DNA of 64,000 nt, taken from contig NZ_BFAZ01000010.1 in NCBI RefSeq assembly GCF_003114815.1, positions 62,001-126,000 on the forward strand, in the 5' to 3' direction. The DNA comes from Leptospira ellinghausenii. GTDB lineage: Bacteria > Spirochaetota > Leptospiria > Leptospirales > Leptospiraceae. The position numbers and the translations under genes were made by a program. Shown here one piece after another: positions 26,222 to 36,000 of the stretch. Numbering within the stretch: position 1 is the stretch's first letter; each line of letters opens with the position of its first letter. The notes beneath the pieces were generated by a model. It ran no database searches. It saw only the letters and a list, made by a program, of their open reading frames with translations, and was not told where the DNA came from.

Positions 26222-26977
26222 ATGGTAATATCCAGTATGGTATATTATTTCATCCTCACAGCCATTCCCTTTGCCATCGTTTCCGCTTTTTCTATCCATT
26301 GGATCACTTTAAGCGAAGAATCGAACCCAGAAAAACGATTAGAGATTTCCCGTGGGGTTTATTTAGGATTTTCCTTCCAAGTGATAGTTTTTGCTTGGTT
26401 ATTATTCCAATTGGGTCATTCACGTTTCGCTTATCCAGTCATTGCAATCGCCTTTTCTATGCTAGGTGATTGGTTCAATTTACAATTTCCATTGGCAAAA
26501 AAATATATGAAAGATCCAGTTTTAGGTGGCATATTTAGTTTCGCCATCGCTCAAATCTTTTTTATATTGGCCCTACGCCAATTGATCACTTGGGAAGAAT
26601 TGTATTCTAGTCCGAGACCATTCATCATCAGTTTACTTTTGATCATTTTACCCGCTTTGATTTTCTTTTTTAGAGTGTACAATCCAAGTCGCTCCAAATG
26701 GGTGATGGCCTCTGCATTTATCTATGGCATCATTTTGTGTTTTTTTGTATCCTTATGCATTAACGCCTATTTGTTGTATGGTGGTGTTTGGATTTATTTG
26801 GGAATTGGAGCTGGATTTTTCCTTCTCTCAGATGCTGTGATGGGTGAAACAACAATCAATGGCACAAGGCATCCAAAATGGGAGTTTCAAGTTCCTTGGA
26901 TTACCTATCTAATTGCTCAGTGTTTTTTACTCGTTGGTTTTTTTCTTGTTTCCCATACGAGACTACTCGCTCATTAA
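26222..26977 (+). CDS. YhhN-family membrane protein (lysoplasmalogenase-like)
   Basis: 251 residues, eight predicted membrane helices. The family signatures are visible: an acidic LGDWFNL in the third helix region and FFLLSDAVMGE near the C-terminus, which carry the conserved aspartates of YhhN/TMEM86 proteins. Characterised members cleave the vinyl-ether bond of lysoplasmalogens, but the bacterial role is often unclear and plasmalogens are not established here. An ATG at 26237 is an equally good start. No ribosome site is obvious. The gene ends against the convergent Ada-like gene with a four-base overlap. Confidence 0.8.
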   Translation: MVISSMVYYFILTAIPFAIVSAFSIHWITLSEESNPEKRLEISRGVYLGFSFQVIVFAWLLFQLGHSRFAYPVIAIAFSMLGDWFNLQFPLAKKYMKDPVLGGIFSFAIAQIFFILALRQLITWEELYSSPRPFIISLLLIILPALIFFFRVYNPSRSKWVMASAFIYGIILCFFVSLCINAYLLYGGVWIYLGIGAGFFLLSDAVMGETTINGTRHPKWEFQVPWITYLIAQCFLLVGFFLVSHTRLLAH

Positions 26978-27840
26978 AAAGAAAACTCTGAATCCATTTT
27001 TTGAAAATGGGTTGCACTTTCCCACATAAGTAATGTTTGTTTGCGTTTGGGATCCCACCGGTAACCACCAAATAAACCAGAAGATTGAATGACTCGGTGG
27101 CATGGGATGAGCACTGCGATTGGATTTTTTCCAATCGCAGTACCCACTGCACGTTGTGCATTTTTTTTGCCAATCAATTCAGCAATTTCTCCATAGGTGG
27201 ATGTATCTCCAGAAGGGATCGAGAGAAGTGACTGCCATACCTTAATTTGGAACGGTGTCCCTAACACAGAAAGATGGATGGGCGCTTTTGGTACGGTAAA
27301 ATTTTGTAAAAATTCTTTCACTGGATTGTGTAATTCTCTTGTTTCTTCTTTCCATACTGCATTTAGGAAAGTAACTTTGATTGCAGACAAACTTTCTTCT
27401 TTGTCCATTCCCTGTTGTAAAAACTGTAAACTCTGAATCGATTTCTCAGACGATACAACAACCATTTCCCCTAAAATGGTAGGGAAAAACTCATAGTATA
27501 AATGTACACCTTCTCCAAACGATTTAAATTCACCAGGTGTCATTCCCTCTAATTTGATAAATAAATCGTGTAATCTTCCTGTACCAGATAATCCCAAACG
27601 ATAAGTTGTATCTAATATTGAAGTTTTTTGGATAATTCGCTTAGCGTGCGTTAAAGTTACCGATGATAAAAATTGTTTGGGTGAGACTCCAACATACTCT
27701 AAGAACAGTTTTTGGAAATGTGAAGGACTTAATTTGGCAATTTGAGCCAATGAATCTAAACTGGGTTGGGATTTAAAATTTTGAATCAAATATTCAATTG
27801 CGTTTTGAATGAGTTGGTAATGTTTTCCTTGCGATTCCAC
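26974..27840 (-). CDS. AraC-type HTH / O6-methylguanine-DNA methyltransferase fusion (Ada-like)
   Basis: 288 residues. Residues ~1-105 form an AraC-type DNA-binding domain (LAQIAKLSPSHFQKLFLEYVG and the second helix-turn-helix). Residues ~125-285 are the alkyltransferase with the acceptor cysteine in IPCHRVI and the preceding GTAIGKNPIAVLIPCHR context. The Ada N-terminal zinc/Cys domain that senses methyl phosphotriesters is absent, so regulation may differ from E. coli Ada. It repairs O6-methylguanine by transferring the methyl to itself and may control its own or other genes. It is divergent from hrpB with 121 bp between starts. Confidence 0.88.
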   Translation of the reverse strand: MESQGKHYQLIQNAIEYLIQNFKSQPSLDSLAQIAKLSPSHFQKLFLEYVGVSPKQFLSSVTLTHAKRIIQKTSILDTTYRLGLSGTGRLHDLFIKLEGMTPGEFKSFGEGVHLYYEFFPTILGEMVVVSSEKSIQSLQFLQQGMDKEESLSAIKVTFLNAVWKEETRELHNPVKEFLQNFTVPKAPIHLSVLGTPFQIKVWQSLLSIPSGDTSTYGEIAELIGKKNAQRAVGTAIGKNPIAVLIPCHRVIQSSGLFGGYRWDPKRKQTLLMWESATHFQKMDSEFSF

Positions 27841-27961
27841 AATGAAAGTTTACTCAATCGGTTTCGATTCGGAAACCCGATTCTTGTGATTTTCCCAAAA
27901 AAATACATTTTGTTTGCATTTTTTTAGGATCTTGGAAGTATTTTTTTAAACTAAGAAGACC

Positions 27962-30427
27962 GTGAATCCCAACTCCGAAACATTCCCTGTATTGTCCGCC
28001 TTACAAAAGATAGTTGAATCTATCCAAAAAAATCCTGTTACAATTTTGGATGCACCACCCGGTTCTGGTAAAACAACTGCCCTTCCTTTAGAACTATTAA
28101 AATTCAATTTAACAGCAGGGAAAAAAATTTGTATCCTCGAACCAAGACGGATTGCAGCAAAAAATGCAGCCAAACGGATTTGCCAAACCATTGGAGAACC
28201 AGTGGGAGAAACCGCTGGATATCGTGTCCGTTTTGATTCTAAAATCAATCGAGATACAAAAATTGAATTTGTTACTGATGGGATTTTAACAAAATATCTA
28301 CTGTCTGATCCTGAACTGTCAGACTATGGGTTACTTATCTTTGATGAATTCCATGAAAGAAGATTAGAATCAGATCTTTGTTTTGCATTGGCTAGAAAAA
28401 CCCAAGAGATCTTTCGTAGTGATTTAAAAATTCTCATCATGTCTGCAACATTGGAAGGACAAAACTTTGTTAACCTTGGGATAACAAATCCCCCAATTGA
28501 AGTTTCAACTTCCACACATCCATTAGAAATTTTTTATATGGGCCAATCTCAAAAAAATCTTCTACAACGATTCATCGACCTAATACCCAAGGCAGTCGAA
28601 CAGACAACAGGTGATATTTTGGTTTTTTTATCGGGGAAAAAAGAAATTTTAGATTTAAAATTCCAACTTGAGTTAAACCAAACCATCAAAGAGAATTCTA
28701 TCGTTCTACCTTTGTTTGGAGATATGAATTTATCTGACCAAGAAAAAATCTTTTTACCAGACTCTCGAGGCAAAAAGAAAATAATCTTATCCACAAATAT
28801 TGCAGAATCATCTGTAACGATTCCTGGTGTACGAGTCGTATTTGATTCTGGTTATTTTAAACATTCTATTTTTGATCCAGAATCCGGAATCACACACTTG
28901 GTCCGAGACCGAATTAGCCTCAGTAGTGCAAAACAAAGAGCAGGACGTGCATCGAGAGAAGGGAAAGGACTGGTTTATAAACTTTGGTCAAAAGAAGAAG
29001 AGACAAACTTTTTTGATCGTACAAAACCAGAAATCCTAGAAGGAGATTTAGACCGTTTGGTTTTGGAAATCAAATCATTTGGTGAAGAGATAAATTCTCT
29101 TCCTTTCCTTGATCCACCAAACAAAGGTTCAATTGCTCTTTCTATGGCGCGTTTAGAATTATTAGGTTGTTTAGATAAAAAAAACCAACTAACCGATTTA
29201 GGGAAAGAAACATTATTATACCCCCTTCCCATTCGATTAGGATGTGTGATCTCTCGGTTGCCAAAAGAAAACGAAACAATTATAGCAGACATTGTATCGA
29301 TTCTAGGTAAGGAATCTACTGGTACAGAATCAAAGGAATTTCCGAATACCATTTCACAGAGTTCATTCTCACAAGAATTGAAACTCGTTTATGAGCAAAT
29401 TTTAAGCATTTTTAAAGGGAAAAAAGCATTTCCACAAAAAAACAAAAACTACCAAAGAGATTATTATTTTTGCAAAGGATTCCCAGATCGGATTGGCAAA
29501 CGAAAAGAAAAAGAGGCAAAAGAATACAAACTCTCTAATGGTAAAATTGGTACTTTTAATACAAACTTACTTCACTTACCCGAATACATAATTGCACTCG
29601 ATACAATTTCTTTTGGTTCCACTTTCTACATCACCCAATACCTCCCCATTTCTCTTGAACAAATCGAAGAAAGTCTAAACGAACACATTGAAACCTTTCA
29701 AAGGCCTGAAATCAGAACAAACCAAAGGGATGAATCTTTTTTAATCGTGAAAGAAGAGAGAAAAATTGGCGATCTGATTTTGGATTCTAAAGAATTGACA
29801 AAACCAAATCCAGTATCCATTCAAAATGCGCTCTTAGAATACTTATCCAATTTGGATTGGGAGTACGAATGGGAAAAAAGAGAAGAACTTTTCAATTATT
29901 TACATCGAGTTCAATTTTTGGTCAAAAATGATGTGTTAGGTGTTAATGTTTCCTTAGACCATTTGAAATCAACGGTAAAAGATTGGTTATTTCCATTTCT
30001 GAATTTTGAAACACAAAAGTTTTCTTTAACGAATCTTCCATTTTTAGAAGCTTTTAAATCATATGTAGGATATGAAAACCAATCGATCATCCAGAAAGAA
30101 GCACCAACATCAATTCAAGTTCCTTCTGGTTCTACTTTACCCATACAATACCATGGCAATGAACCTGAATTACATGTCAAATTACAAGAGTTATTTGGGC
30201 TTAAATCCTTGCCAAATTTAGCAAACGGAAAAGCAAAAATTCTAGTCCATTTATTGTCACCCGCAAGAAGGCCCGTTCAAATTACAAAAGACTTAGAAAG
30301 TTTTTGGAATAACGGTTATCATGAAGTTAAAAAAGAGTTAAAAGGACGTTACCCAAAACACCCTTGGCCTGACAAACCTTGGGAAGCCATTCCTACAAAA
30401 CATCTAAATCACAACAAACGTTCGTAA
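27962..30427 (+). CDS. hrpB: ATP-dependent DEAH helicase HrpB
   Basis: 821 residues from a GTG start. Motif I PPGSGKTT (32-39), motif II DEFH, motif III SATLEG, motif V STNIAESSVTIPG, motif VI QRAGRASREG, and the HrpB C-terminal domain with SPARRPVQITKDLESFW and GRYPKHPWPDKPWEA near the end, which is diagnostic of HrpB. Motif II reads DEFH rather than DEAH or DECH. It is an RNA-type helicase of unclear cellular role in most bacteria. Its tail overlaps the convergent STAS/zinc-ribbon gene by 19 bp. Confidence 0.92.
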   Translation: MNPNSETFPVLSALQKIVESIQKNPVTILDAPPGSGKTTALPLELLKFNLTAGKKICILEPRRIAAKNAAKRICQTIGEPVGETAGYRVRFDSKINRDTKIEFVTDGILTKYLLSDPELSDYGLLIFDEFHERRLESDLCFALARKTQEIFRSDLKILIMSATLEGQNFVNLGITNPPIEVSTSTHPLEIFYMGQSQKNLLQRFIDLIPKAVEQTTGDILVFLSGKKEILDLKFQLELNQTIKENSIVLPLFGDMNLSDQEKIFLPDSRGKKKIILSTNIAESSVTIPGVRVVFDSGYFKHSIFDPESGITHLVRDRISLSSAKQRAGRASREGKGLVYKLWSKEEETNFFDRTKPEILEGDLDRLVLEIKSFGEEINSLPFLDPPNKGSIALSMARLELLGCLDKKNQLTDLGKETLLYPLPIRLGCVISRLPKENETIIADIVSILGKESTGTESKEFPNTISQSSFSQELKLVYEQILSIFKGKKAFPQKNKNYQRDYYFCKGFPDRIGKRKEKEAKEYKLSNGKIGTFNTNLLHLPEYIIALDTISFGSTFYITQYLPISLEQIEESLNEHIETFQRPEIRTNQRDESFLIVKEERKIGDLILDSKELTKPNPVSIQNALLEYLSNLDWEYEWEKREELFNYLHRVQFLVKNDVLGVNVSLDHLKSTVKDWLFPFLNFETQKFSLTNLPFLEAFKSYVGYENQSIIQKEAPTSIQVPSGSTLPIQYHGNEPELHVKLQELFGLKSLPNLANGKAKILVHLLSPARRPVQITKDLESFWNNGYHEVKKELKGRYPKHPWPDKPWEAIPTKHLNHNKRS

Positions 30428-30894
30428 GTTGAGACCCAACCTTTTTGGTTCACAAAAAATTTCGACTGGCAATTTGGACAAAGGTGATCACCCATTTGTT
30501 TGAACCGAAGTAAAGTTTGGCACTCAGGGCAGTGAATGGTTTTTCCTTCTTGTGGTGACTTTGGAGTGAGTTCGTTTGCGGGAGTATCCCCGATATAAAA
30601 TGATTCTAGATGATGGATACATTCTGCTTCTTCGCTAAAAAACGAAAAGAAGGCATTCTGTTCAGAAGGGACTTCCGATTTTAATCCAAAGCCTGCTAGT
30701 TTTGAACCAGTTTCTTTGCATCTCTCCGCCATTTTTCTCAAAAATTCCCAACCTACTTCCGTCACTTCTGTGACTTCTGTAAAATCAAGGCAAAAAAGCG
30801 ATGGCGAAAGAGTTTCTTCCTTTAGTTTTAAATAAAGTTCCGAGCCAATTTCTGCGGAAAAAATCCCCGCAAGGCGGAAAAGAAGTGATTTCAA
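30409..30894 (-). CDS. STAS-like domain protein with C-terminal zinc ribbon
   Basis: 161 residues from a TTG start at 30894; no ATG is available near the beginning. Residues ~1-95 have an alternating strand/helix pattern like STAS domains (LFCLDFTEVTEVTEVGWEFLRKMAERC), with a tandem duplication giving TEV three times. The C-terminal ~45 residues have CPEC and CPNC spaced 15 residues apart, a rubredoxin-like zinc ribbon, and end in a short aromatic tail. I do not recognise a named family. The combination suggests a regulatory or scaffold protein. It converges on hrpB and its start is 84 bp from the divergent CapD-type gene. Confidence 0.65.
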   Translation of the reverse strand: MKSLLFRLAGIFSAEIGSELYLKLKEETLSPSLFCLDFTEVTEVTEVGWEFLRKMAERCKETGSKLAGFGLKSEVPSEQNAFFSFFSEEAECIHHLESFYIGDTPANELTPKSPQEGKTIHCPECQTLLRFKQMGDHLCPNCQSKFFVNQKGWVSTYERLL

Positions 30895-30977
30895 ACAGGT
30901 TTTTCCTCTTTTCTATTCTTCGGAACAGATTCTGTATTTACAAGGAATTTTGTTCCAAATACCTTTATTTATCAGAT

Positions 30978-32861
30978 ATGAAATCGATCCCAAGACGATA
31001 CTGGGTTTTTCCTGTAGACATTCTCTTTATGTTTTTGTCCTATTTTCTCGCACACTTGGTGCGATTTGAAAATATTGGGTTTCTCGACAATTACCCAGAT
31101 TTTTGGGTCTGTGCCACTATCGTCGTGGTCACGAGAAGTATCGTTTTTTTATTTTCAGGGATCTATCGTTCTTTGTGGTCATATGCTTCGTTACACGACC
31201 TTTTGGCCATCATCAAAGCAACCATCCTTTCTTCTTTGGTTTCTACCTTAGCCCTACTCTTTTATAATCGATTCTACCAATTATCACGAATGGTTCCCAT
31301 TCTTGATACCCTCATCCTTTTAGGATTTTTGTGCCTACGAAGTTTGAGTTGGAGGATGATCAGGGAACAAATTTTTAGTCCTGACAAAACCAGGAAAGGA
31401 ACTCCAATCCTACTCGTTGGTGCGGGGAAATTAGGAAGTTCTTTTTTAACTGAAATTAGGCGAAATGTAGACTTAGATTATTTCCCAATTGGATTTTTGG
31501 ATGATAATGTTTCCAAAAAAGGTGGTTACATCCAAGGGATTCCCATTCTCGGATCAACGGAAGAAATTGGAAAAGTATTGAATCGTTATGCGGTCAAAAA
31601 AGTCATTATGACAGTTCCACAACCTGATGGACGTGTTGTGAGCAAACTGATGAAAGAATGCGAAAGTGCAGGTGTAGAGTTTAAAATATTACCAACATTT
31701 GGCGAATACCTTGCAGAGAAACCAAATATCACACAACTCCGTGAAGTACAAGTTGAAGATTTACTGGGTAGGCCAACTGTTGATTTAGAAATTGAATCCA
31801 TTCGTTCTTACTTGGAAAAAAAAGTCATTCTCGTAACGGGCGCTGGTGGGTCAATTGGATCTGAGATCTGCCGTCAAGTCGCACTTTTTAAACCAAGTGT
31901 ACTTGTTATTTTAGACGCCGCAGAAACTCCGTTATACGAGATTGACTATGAACTTCGGAAAAACTTTTCTGAATTGAATATTGACATTCGACCTGTCATC
32001 GCTGATGTAAAAAATTTATCGAGAATCTCAGCTGTTTTTGAAGAACATAGACCTTCTGTTGTTTTCCACTCAGCGGCCTATAAACATGTTCCCATGATGG
32101 AGATTAATCCTTCGGAAGCAATTCTCAATAATGTGATGGGGACAAAAAACGTAGCTGATGTTTGTCGACTGATAGGAGTGGAACGATTCGTACTCATATC
32201 CACAGACAAAGCAGTAAATCCTGTCAATGTGATGGGTGCCTCAAAACGTGCTGCTGAAATTTATCTGCAACATATCTCGCAAAATTCAAGAACCAAATTC
32301 ATCACAGTTCGATTTGGGAATGTACTTGGTTCCAACGGAAGTGTGATCCCTAGATTCCGAGAACAAATCAAACGTGGTGGTCCTGTGACAGTGACTCACC
32401 CAGAAGTGATCCGGTACTTTATGACAATCCCAGAAGCCACACAACTTGTGTTACAAGCAGGGAGTATGGGCGAACATGGGGAAATCTTTTTACTCGATAT
32501 GGGTGAACCGGTTCGCATTTTATCACTTGCCGAAGAGATGATTCGCCTTTCTGGATACACACCTTATAAAGATATTAATATTGAATTTTCTGGACTTAGA
32601 CCTGGGGAAAAATTATACGAAGAACTTCTATTAAATGCGGAAGGGATCAAAAAAACCCATCACCCAAAAATTCGTATTGCTGCTCCACTTGATCATTATA
32701 ATTTGTTACTCTTTCAAAATAAACTGAATCGGTTATTTTCCCTCGCAAAAGCCAATAAAAATAGGGAAATTTTTGCAGGATTAAAAGACATCATTCCAGA
32801 ATATAAAATCCACGATGAATACATCGAATGGGAAACTTCACACGGTAAAAGGAATTTATGA
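30978..32861 (+). CDS. CapD/WbpM-type UDP-sugar 4,6-dehydratase, membrane-bound
   Basis: 627 residues from ATG 30978. Four membrane helices (~1-120), a first Rossmann domain (GTPILLVGAGKLGSSFL) and the catalytic short-chain-dehydrogenase domain (VILVTGAGGSIGSEICRQ). The active region is STDKAVNPVNVMGASKRAAE, where Met replaces the usual Tyr, as in WbpM-type C6-dehydratases. It should convert UDP-GlcNAc or a similar sugar to the 4-keto-6-deoxy form for surface polysaccharide. It is the first gene of a tight run: it overlaps the SspB-like gene by four bases, which in turn overlaps the permease gene. Confidence 0.88.
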   Translation: MKSIPRRYWVFPVDILFMFLSYFLAHLVRFENIGFLDNYPDFWVCATIVVVTRSIVFLFSGIYRSLWSYASLHDLLAIIKATILSSLVSTLALLFYNRFYQLSRMVPILDTLILLGFLCLRSLSWRMIREQIFSPDKTRKGTPILLVGAGKLGSSFLTEIRRNVDLDYFPIGFLDDNVSKKGGYIQGIPILGSTEEIGKVLNRYAVKKVIMTVPQPDGRVVSKLMKECESAGVEFKILPTFGEYLAEKPNITQLREVQVEDLLGRPTVDLEIESIRSYLEKKVILVTGAGGSIGSEICRQVALFKPSVLVILDAAETPLYEIDYELRKNFSELNIDIRPVIADVKNLSRISAVFEEHRPSVVFHSAAYKHVPMMEINPSEAILNNVMGTKNVADVCRLIGVERFVLISTDKAVNPVNVMGASKRAAEIYLQHISQNSRTKFITVRFGNVLGSNGSVIPRFREQIKRGGPVTVTHPEVIRYFMTIPEATQLVLQAGSMGEHGEIFLLDMGEPVRILSLAEEMIRLSGYTPYKDINIEFSGLRPGEKLYEELLLNAEGIKKTHHPKIRIAAPLDHYNLLLFQNKLNRLFSLAKANKNREIFAGLKDIIPEYKIHDEYIEWETSHGKRNL

Positions 32862-33316
32862 GCCAAAACCTCACGCAGGAAGAAATCACAACGTTACGTG
32901 AGTTCAAAAGAGATTTATTCAATTTATACTGGGAACGATTTGGAGTATTTTATCTCCATGTAATGCCTCATCCAAAATTGGAAATCGGGAAACGTGGACT
33001 ACTCAATGCAGAAAAAGAATCTGGCATTGTACTTGTGTTTGGTGATAAAGCAGTAAAAGTTTTGGATAGTAAACCCGATTATTTATTTGCCGAATTACAA
33101 TTTGGTTCCACTTGGGAACCAACCATGATCCCTTGGGATGCCGTATTTCGCATTTACGACAAATTCCAAAATTCTGCTACCCAACTTCGGTTTTTACAAA
33201 TCGAAACAAACACAAACCCTGAAGAATCAATATCCAAACCAAAATCCCAAAAACCAGAAGTCACTGGCGATGGGAATGTCATTCGAGTTGATTTTGGAGG
33301 CAAACGAAACGAATGA
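32858..33316 (+). CDS. SspB-like protein (possible ClpXP adaptor)
   Basis: 152 residues, no signal peptide. The segment AELQFGSTWEPTMIPWDAVFRIYD resembles the beta-strand core of SspB ('F-GV----VP--AV--IY'), and the disordered tail ends in a conserved-looking VIRVDFGGKRN, comparable to the short C-terminal ClpX-docking motif of alphaproteobacterial SspB. If so, it delivers ssrA-tagged proteins to ClpXP. The similarity is from memory and the N-terminal half differs, so the call is tentative. It overlaps both neighbours by four bases (ATGA). Confidence 0.5.
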   Translation: MSQNLTQEEITTLREFKRDLFNLYWERFGVFYLHVMPHPKLEIGKRGLLNAEKESGIVLVFGDKAVKVLDSKPDYLFAELQFGSTWEPTMIPWDAVFRIYDKFQNSATQLRFLQIETNTNPEESISKPKSQKPEVTGDGNVIRVDFGGKRNE

Positions 33317-34929
33317 ACTTTTTTACCATCACACGCGGTGACCTAGATGGATTTTTTGGTCTTATGGTCGACAACCTCATTCAACTGCTTGTTCTCTCAG
33401 CCTTATGTATGGGTGTATGCGGATTCCCTTTACCATTTATCACCTCTGTTGTGTTACCTGGCGCGGCGATTTCCTTACTCATTGGGAATGTTTTTTACGC
33501 ATGGCAAGCTTGGAAATTGGGACAAAGGACAAATCGTAAAGATGTAACGGCAATTCCTTATGGAATCAATACGGTTTCTCTATTTGCATTTATTTTTTTT
33601 GTTATGTTCCCCACCTACCAAGCGACTAGTGATTATAAGGAAGCATGGAAAGCAGGGTTACTTGTTTCTTTTGCGTCCGGGATCATTGAAGTTTTGGGAT
33701 CTTTTATTGCTGCAAAAATTAGGAAATACACTCCTAGGGCAGCTCTACTTTCTGCTTTAGCAGGCATTGCTCTAACCTTTATCTCAATGGACTTTTTGCT
33801 ACGAACATTTGAAAGGCCCATGATCGCTTTTATCCCTCTTGGAATTATCCTCTTACAATATTTTGGGAAAGTACGATTCCCATTTGGCATTCCCGGTGGA
33901 TTTTTATCAATTCTTGTTGGTGTACTTTTGTCTTATCTTTCTGGTTTTTGGGGAGATCCAATTTACAAAGAAGGTGGGGTCCAAAACGGATTGGCAACAT
34001 TGGGCTTTTATTTCCCACAGTTGTCGTTATCTTCCTTGTTTGAAACTCTAACCTATTCAAATTTACAAGCATACTTTTCGATCATTTTACCTATGGGAAT
34101 CTTCAATGTGATTGGTTCCTTACAAAACATCGAATCTGCGGAAGCTTCTGGTGATAGTTTTGATACAAAAACTTCCCTACTTGTAAATGGAGTAGGTACA
34201 CTCGCTGGCACCGCATTTGGTTCACCTTTCCCGACTACGATTTACATCGGCCATCCAGGCTGGAAAGCGTTAGGTGCAAAACATAGTTATTCTATGTTAT
34301 CTGGTGTATTTATGACCATTGTTAGTCTCTTTGGTCTCATGGGTTTAATACAAGCCTTAATTCCTGTGGAAGCTGGAATGGCAATTGTTCTTTGGATTGG
34401 AATCATCATTACAAGCCAAGCCTTCCAAGCAATTCCCAAACACCATTCCCCTGCTGTTGTTGTCGGTTTGTTACCAGCGTTTGCTGGTTGGGCAGTTCTT
34501 ATCATCCAAAATGTTTTTCTTTTTTTGGATGGCAAACTTCAGGGAATCTTACAAGAATTAGGTGCAAAACAAACCTATCATTTTTCGCTTTCTGATATTC
34601 CTCCTCACTTAACTTTCCTTCCCTATGCTCTCTCTGGGATCCTTTCTCTTTCTCAAGGATTTCTCATCACATCAATGATTTGGGCTGCAATGGTAGTCTT
34701 TATTTTGGAAAGAGAATGGTTAAAAGCAAGTTTATGGGCAGTCATTGCCGCTTGTTTGTCCATGTTTGGTTGGATCCATGCATACGAACTGAAAGGGAAT
34801 GCCATTTTCAATCGGTTTACAGAAATTGCAAATTGGGACTTCCCGATTGCATATGTTTCTCTTGCGACCTTATTTTTACTCATCCAGTTCCTTGGTTCCA
34901 AAGAAAAAGGCGAAAATTCAGAACATTAA
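33313..34929 (+). CDS. Xanthine/uracil/purine-type permease (NCS2-like)
   Basis: 538 residues, about 12-14 membrane helices. The N-terminal DNLIQLLVLSALCMGVCGFP, the TAIPYGINTVSLF segment and the LGSFIAAKIRKYTPRAALLSALAGIAL segment follow the NCS2/AzgA permease layout; the central 'NVIGSLQNIESAEASGDSFDTKTSLLVNGVGTLAGTAFGSPFPTT' (here described, not a single conserved site) is typical. It imports nucleobases by proton symport. The nearby adenine phosphoribosyltransferase gene (apt, 1.1 kb downstream) supports purine uptake and salvage. It overlaps the SspB-like gene start by four bases. Confidence 0.82.
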   Translation: MNFFTITRGDLDGFFGLMVDNLIQLLVLSALCMGVCGFPLPFITSVVLPGAAISLLIGNVFYAWQAWKLGQRTNRKDVTAIPYGINTVSLFAFIFFVMFPTYQATSDYKEAWKAGLLVSFASGIIEVLGSFIAAKIRKYTPRAALLSALAGIALTFISMDFLLRTFERPMIAFIPLGIILLQYFGKVRFPFGIPGGFLSILVGVLLSYLSGFWGDPIYKEGGVQNGLATLGFYFPQLSLSSLFETLTYSNLQAYFSIILPMGIFNVIGSLQNIESAEASGDSFDTKTSLLVNGVGTLAGTAFGSPFPTTIYIGHPGWKALGAKHSYSMLSGVFMTIVSLFGLMGLIQALIPVEAGMAIVLWIGIIITSQAFQAIPKHHSPAVVVGLLPAFAGWAVLIIQNVFLFLDGKLQGILQELGAKQTYHFSLSDIPPHLTFLPYALSGILSLSQGFLITSMIWAAMVVFILEREWLKASLWAVIAACLSMFGWIHAYELKGNAIFNRFTEIANWDFPIAYVSLATLFLLIQFLGSKEKGENSEH

Positions 34930-35016
34930 ATTGCTTGTAATCTTTTAGCAAGAGATGTAAAGTTTTAGTCTAATAATTAGGTTCTTGATTAAGAACCGTA
35001 AGGAGAACAATTTCCT

Positions 35017-35907
35017 ATGACTTGGATCAAACGAATCGGTTTTTTCCTGTTAACCAATATTTTGATTATGACAACAATCTCCATCGTGACTACCCTTTTG
35101 GGATCGATGGGATTTAGCATCCGAGCCTATGGTTTGGATCTAACACAACTCATTGTATTCTGTTTAATGTGGGGTATGGCGGGGTCTTTTATTTCGCTCT
35201 TACTTTCGAAGATGATGGCGAAATGGACGATGGGTGTCAAAGTCATCGACCCAAAACAAGCTTCTGCTCATGAAATGGATGTGTATCGTCGAGTGCAATC
35301 TTTAGCACAACGTGCCCACCTTCCTATGCCAGAAGTGGGAATTTACGAATCTCCAGAAGTGAATGCTTTCGCTACTGGACCTAGTAAATCAAGTGCCCTT
35401 GTTGCCGTTTCCACTGGACTACTCAATCGAATGAACACACAAGAGTTAGAAGGTGTGCTTGCACATGAATTGTCTCACGTAGCAAACGGAGATATGGTCA
35501 CCTTAACTCTCATCCAAGGTGTTGTGAACTCTTTTGCTATGTTCATCTCTCGTATCATTGCTTATGTAGCTGCCAATGCAGTGAAAGAGGAAATGGCACA
35601 CATTGTAAGAATTGTTGTGACCATCGCTCTTGATATTGTTTTCTCAATTTTAGGATCAATGGCAGTTGCTTATTTCTCTCGACAAAGAGAATTCCGAGCA
35701 GATGCAGGTGGTGCTAAACTTGCGGGAAGAGAGTCGATGATTTCTGCTCTTGAATCCCTTAGACAAATGGTGGAGATGCCAGAAGACCCAAGAGGAGAAG
35801 CAATCGCTTCCTTTAAAATTTCTTCTAAGAAAGGAGGATTCTTATCTCTTTTTGCCACTCACCCGGCATTGGAAGATCGAATCCTTGCTCTCAAACAAAT
35901 GAGATAA
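35017..35907 (+). CDS. htpX: Membrane zinc metalloprotease HtpX
   Basis: 296 residues. Two N-terminal membrane helices, the zinc site HELSH (150-154) followed by further helices, and the third ligand region REFRADAGGAKLAG. It degrades misfolded inner-membrane proteins. A good ribosome site (AAGGAGAAC) precedes the ATG. The gene has a clear terminator immediately after it, so it is probably a single-gene unit with its own, perhaps stress-linked, promoter in the 87-bp gap upstream. Confidence 0.93.
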   Translation: MTWIKRIGFFLLTNILIMTTISIVTTLLGSMGFSIRAYGLDLTQLIVFCLMWGMAGSFISLLLSKMMAKWTMGVKVIDPKQASAHEMDVYRRVQSLAQRAHLPMPEVGIYESPEVNAFATGPSKSSALVAVSTGLLNRMNTQELEGVLAHELSHVANGDMVTLTLIQGVVNSFAMFISRIIAYVAANAVKEEMAHIVRIVVTIALDIVFSILGSMAVAYFSRQREFRADAGGAKLAGRESMISALESLRQMVEMPEDPRGEAIASFKISSKKGGFLSLFATHPALEDRILALKQMR

Positions 35908-35938
35908 TCGATACCAAAAGTTTAAAAACAATTCGAAA

Positions 35939-35963
35939 GGTCGGCAATTGCCGGCCTTTTTTT
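35939..35963 (+). terminator. Rho-independent terminator after htpX
   Basis: Seven-base stem GGTCGGC/GCCGGCC with one G-T pair, AATT loop, followed by seven T. A clear intrinsic terminator between htpX and apt. Confidence 0.88.
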
Positions 35964-36000
35964 ATTGCAAGACCCTTGACATCTTTGGTTTCATCCTTAT

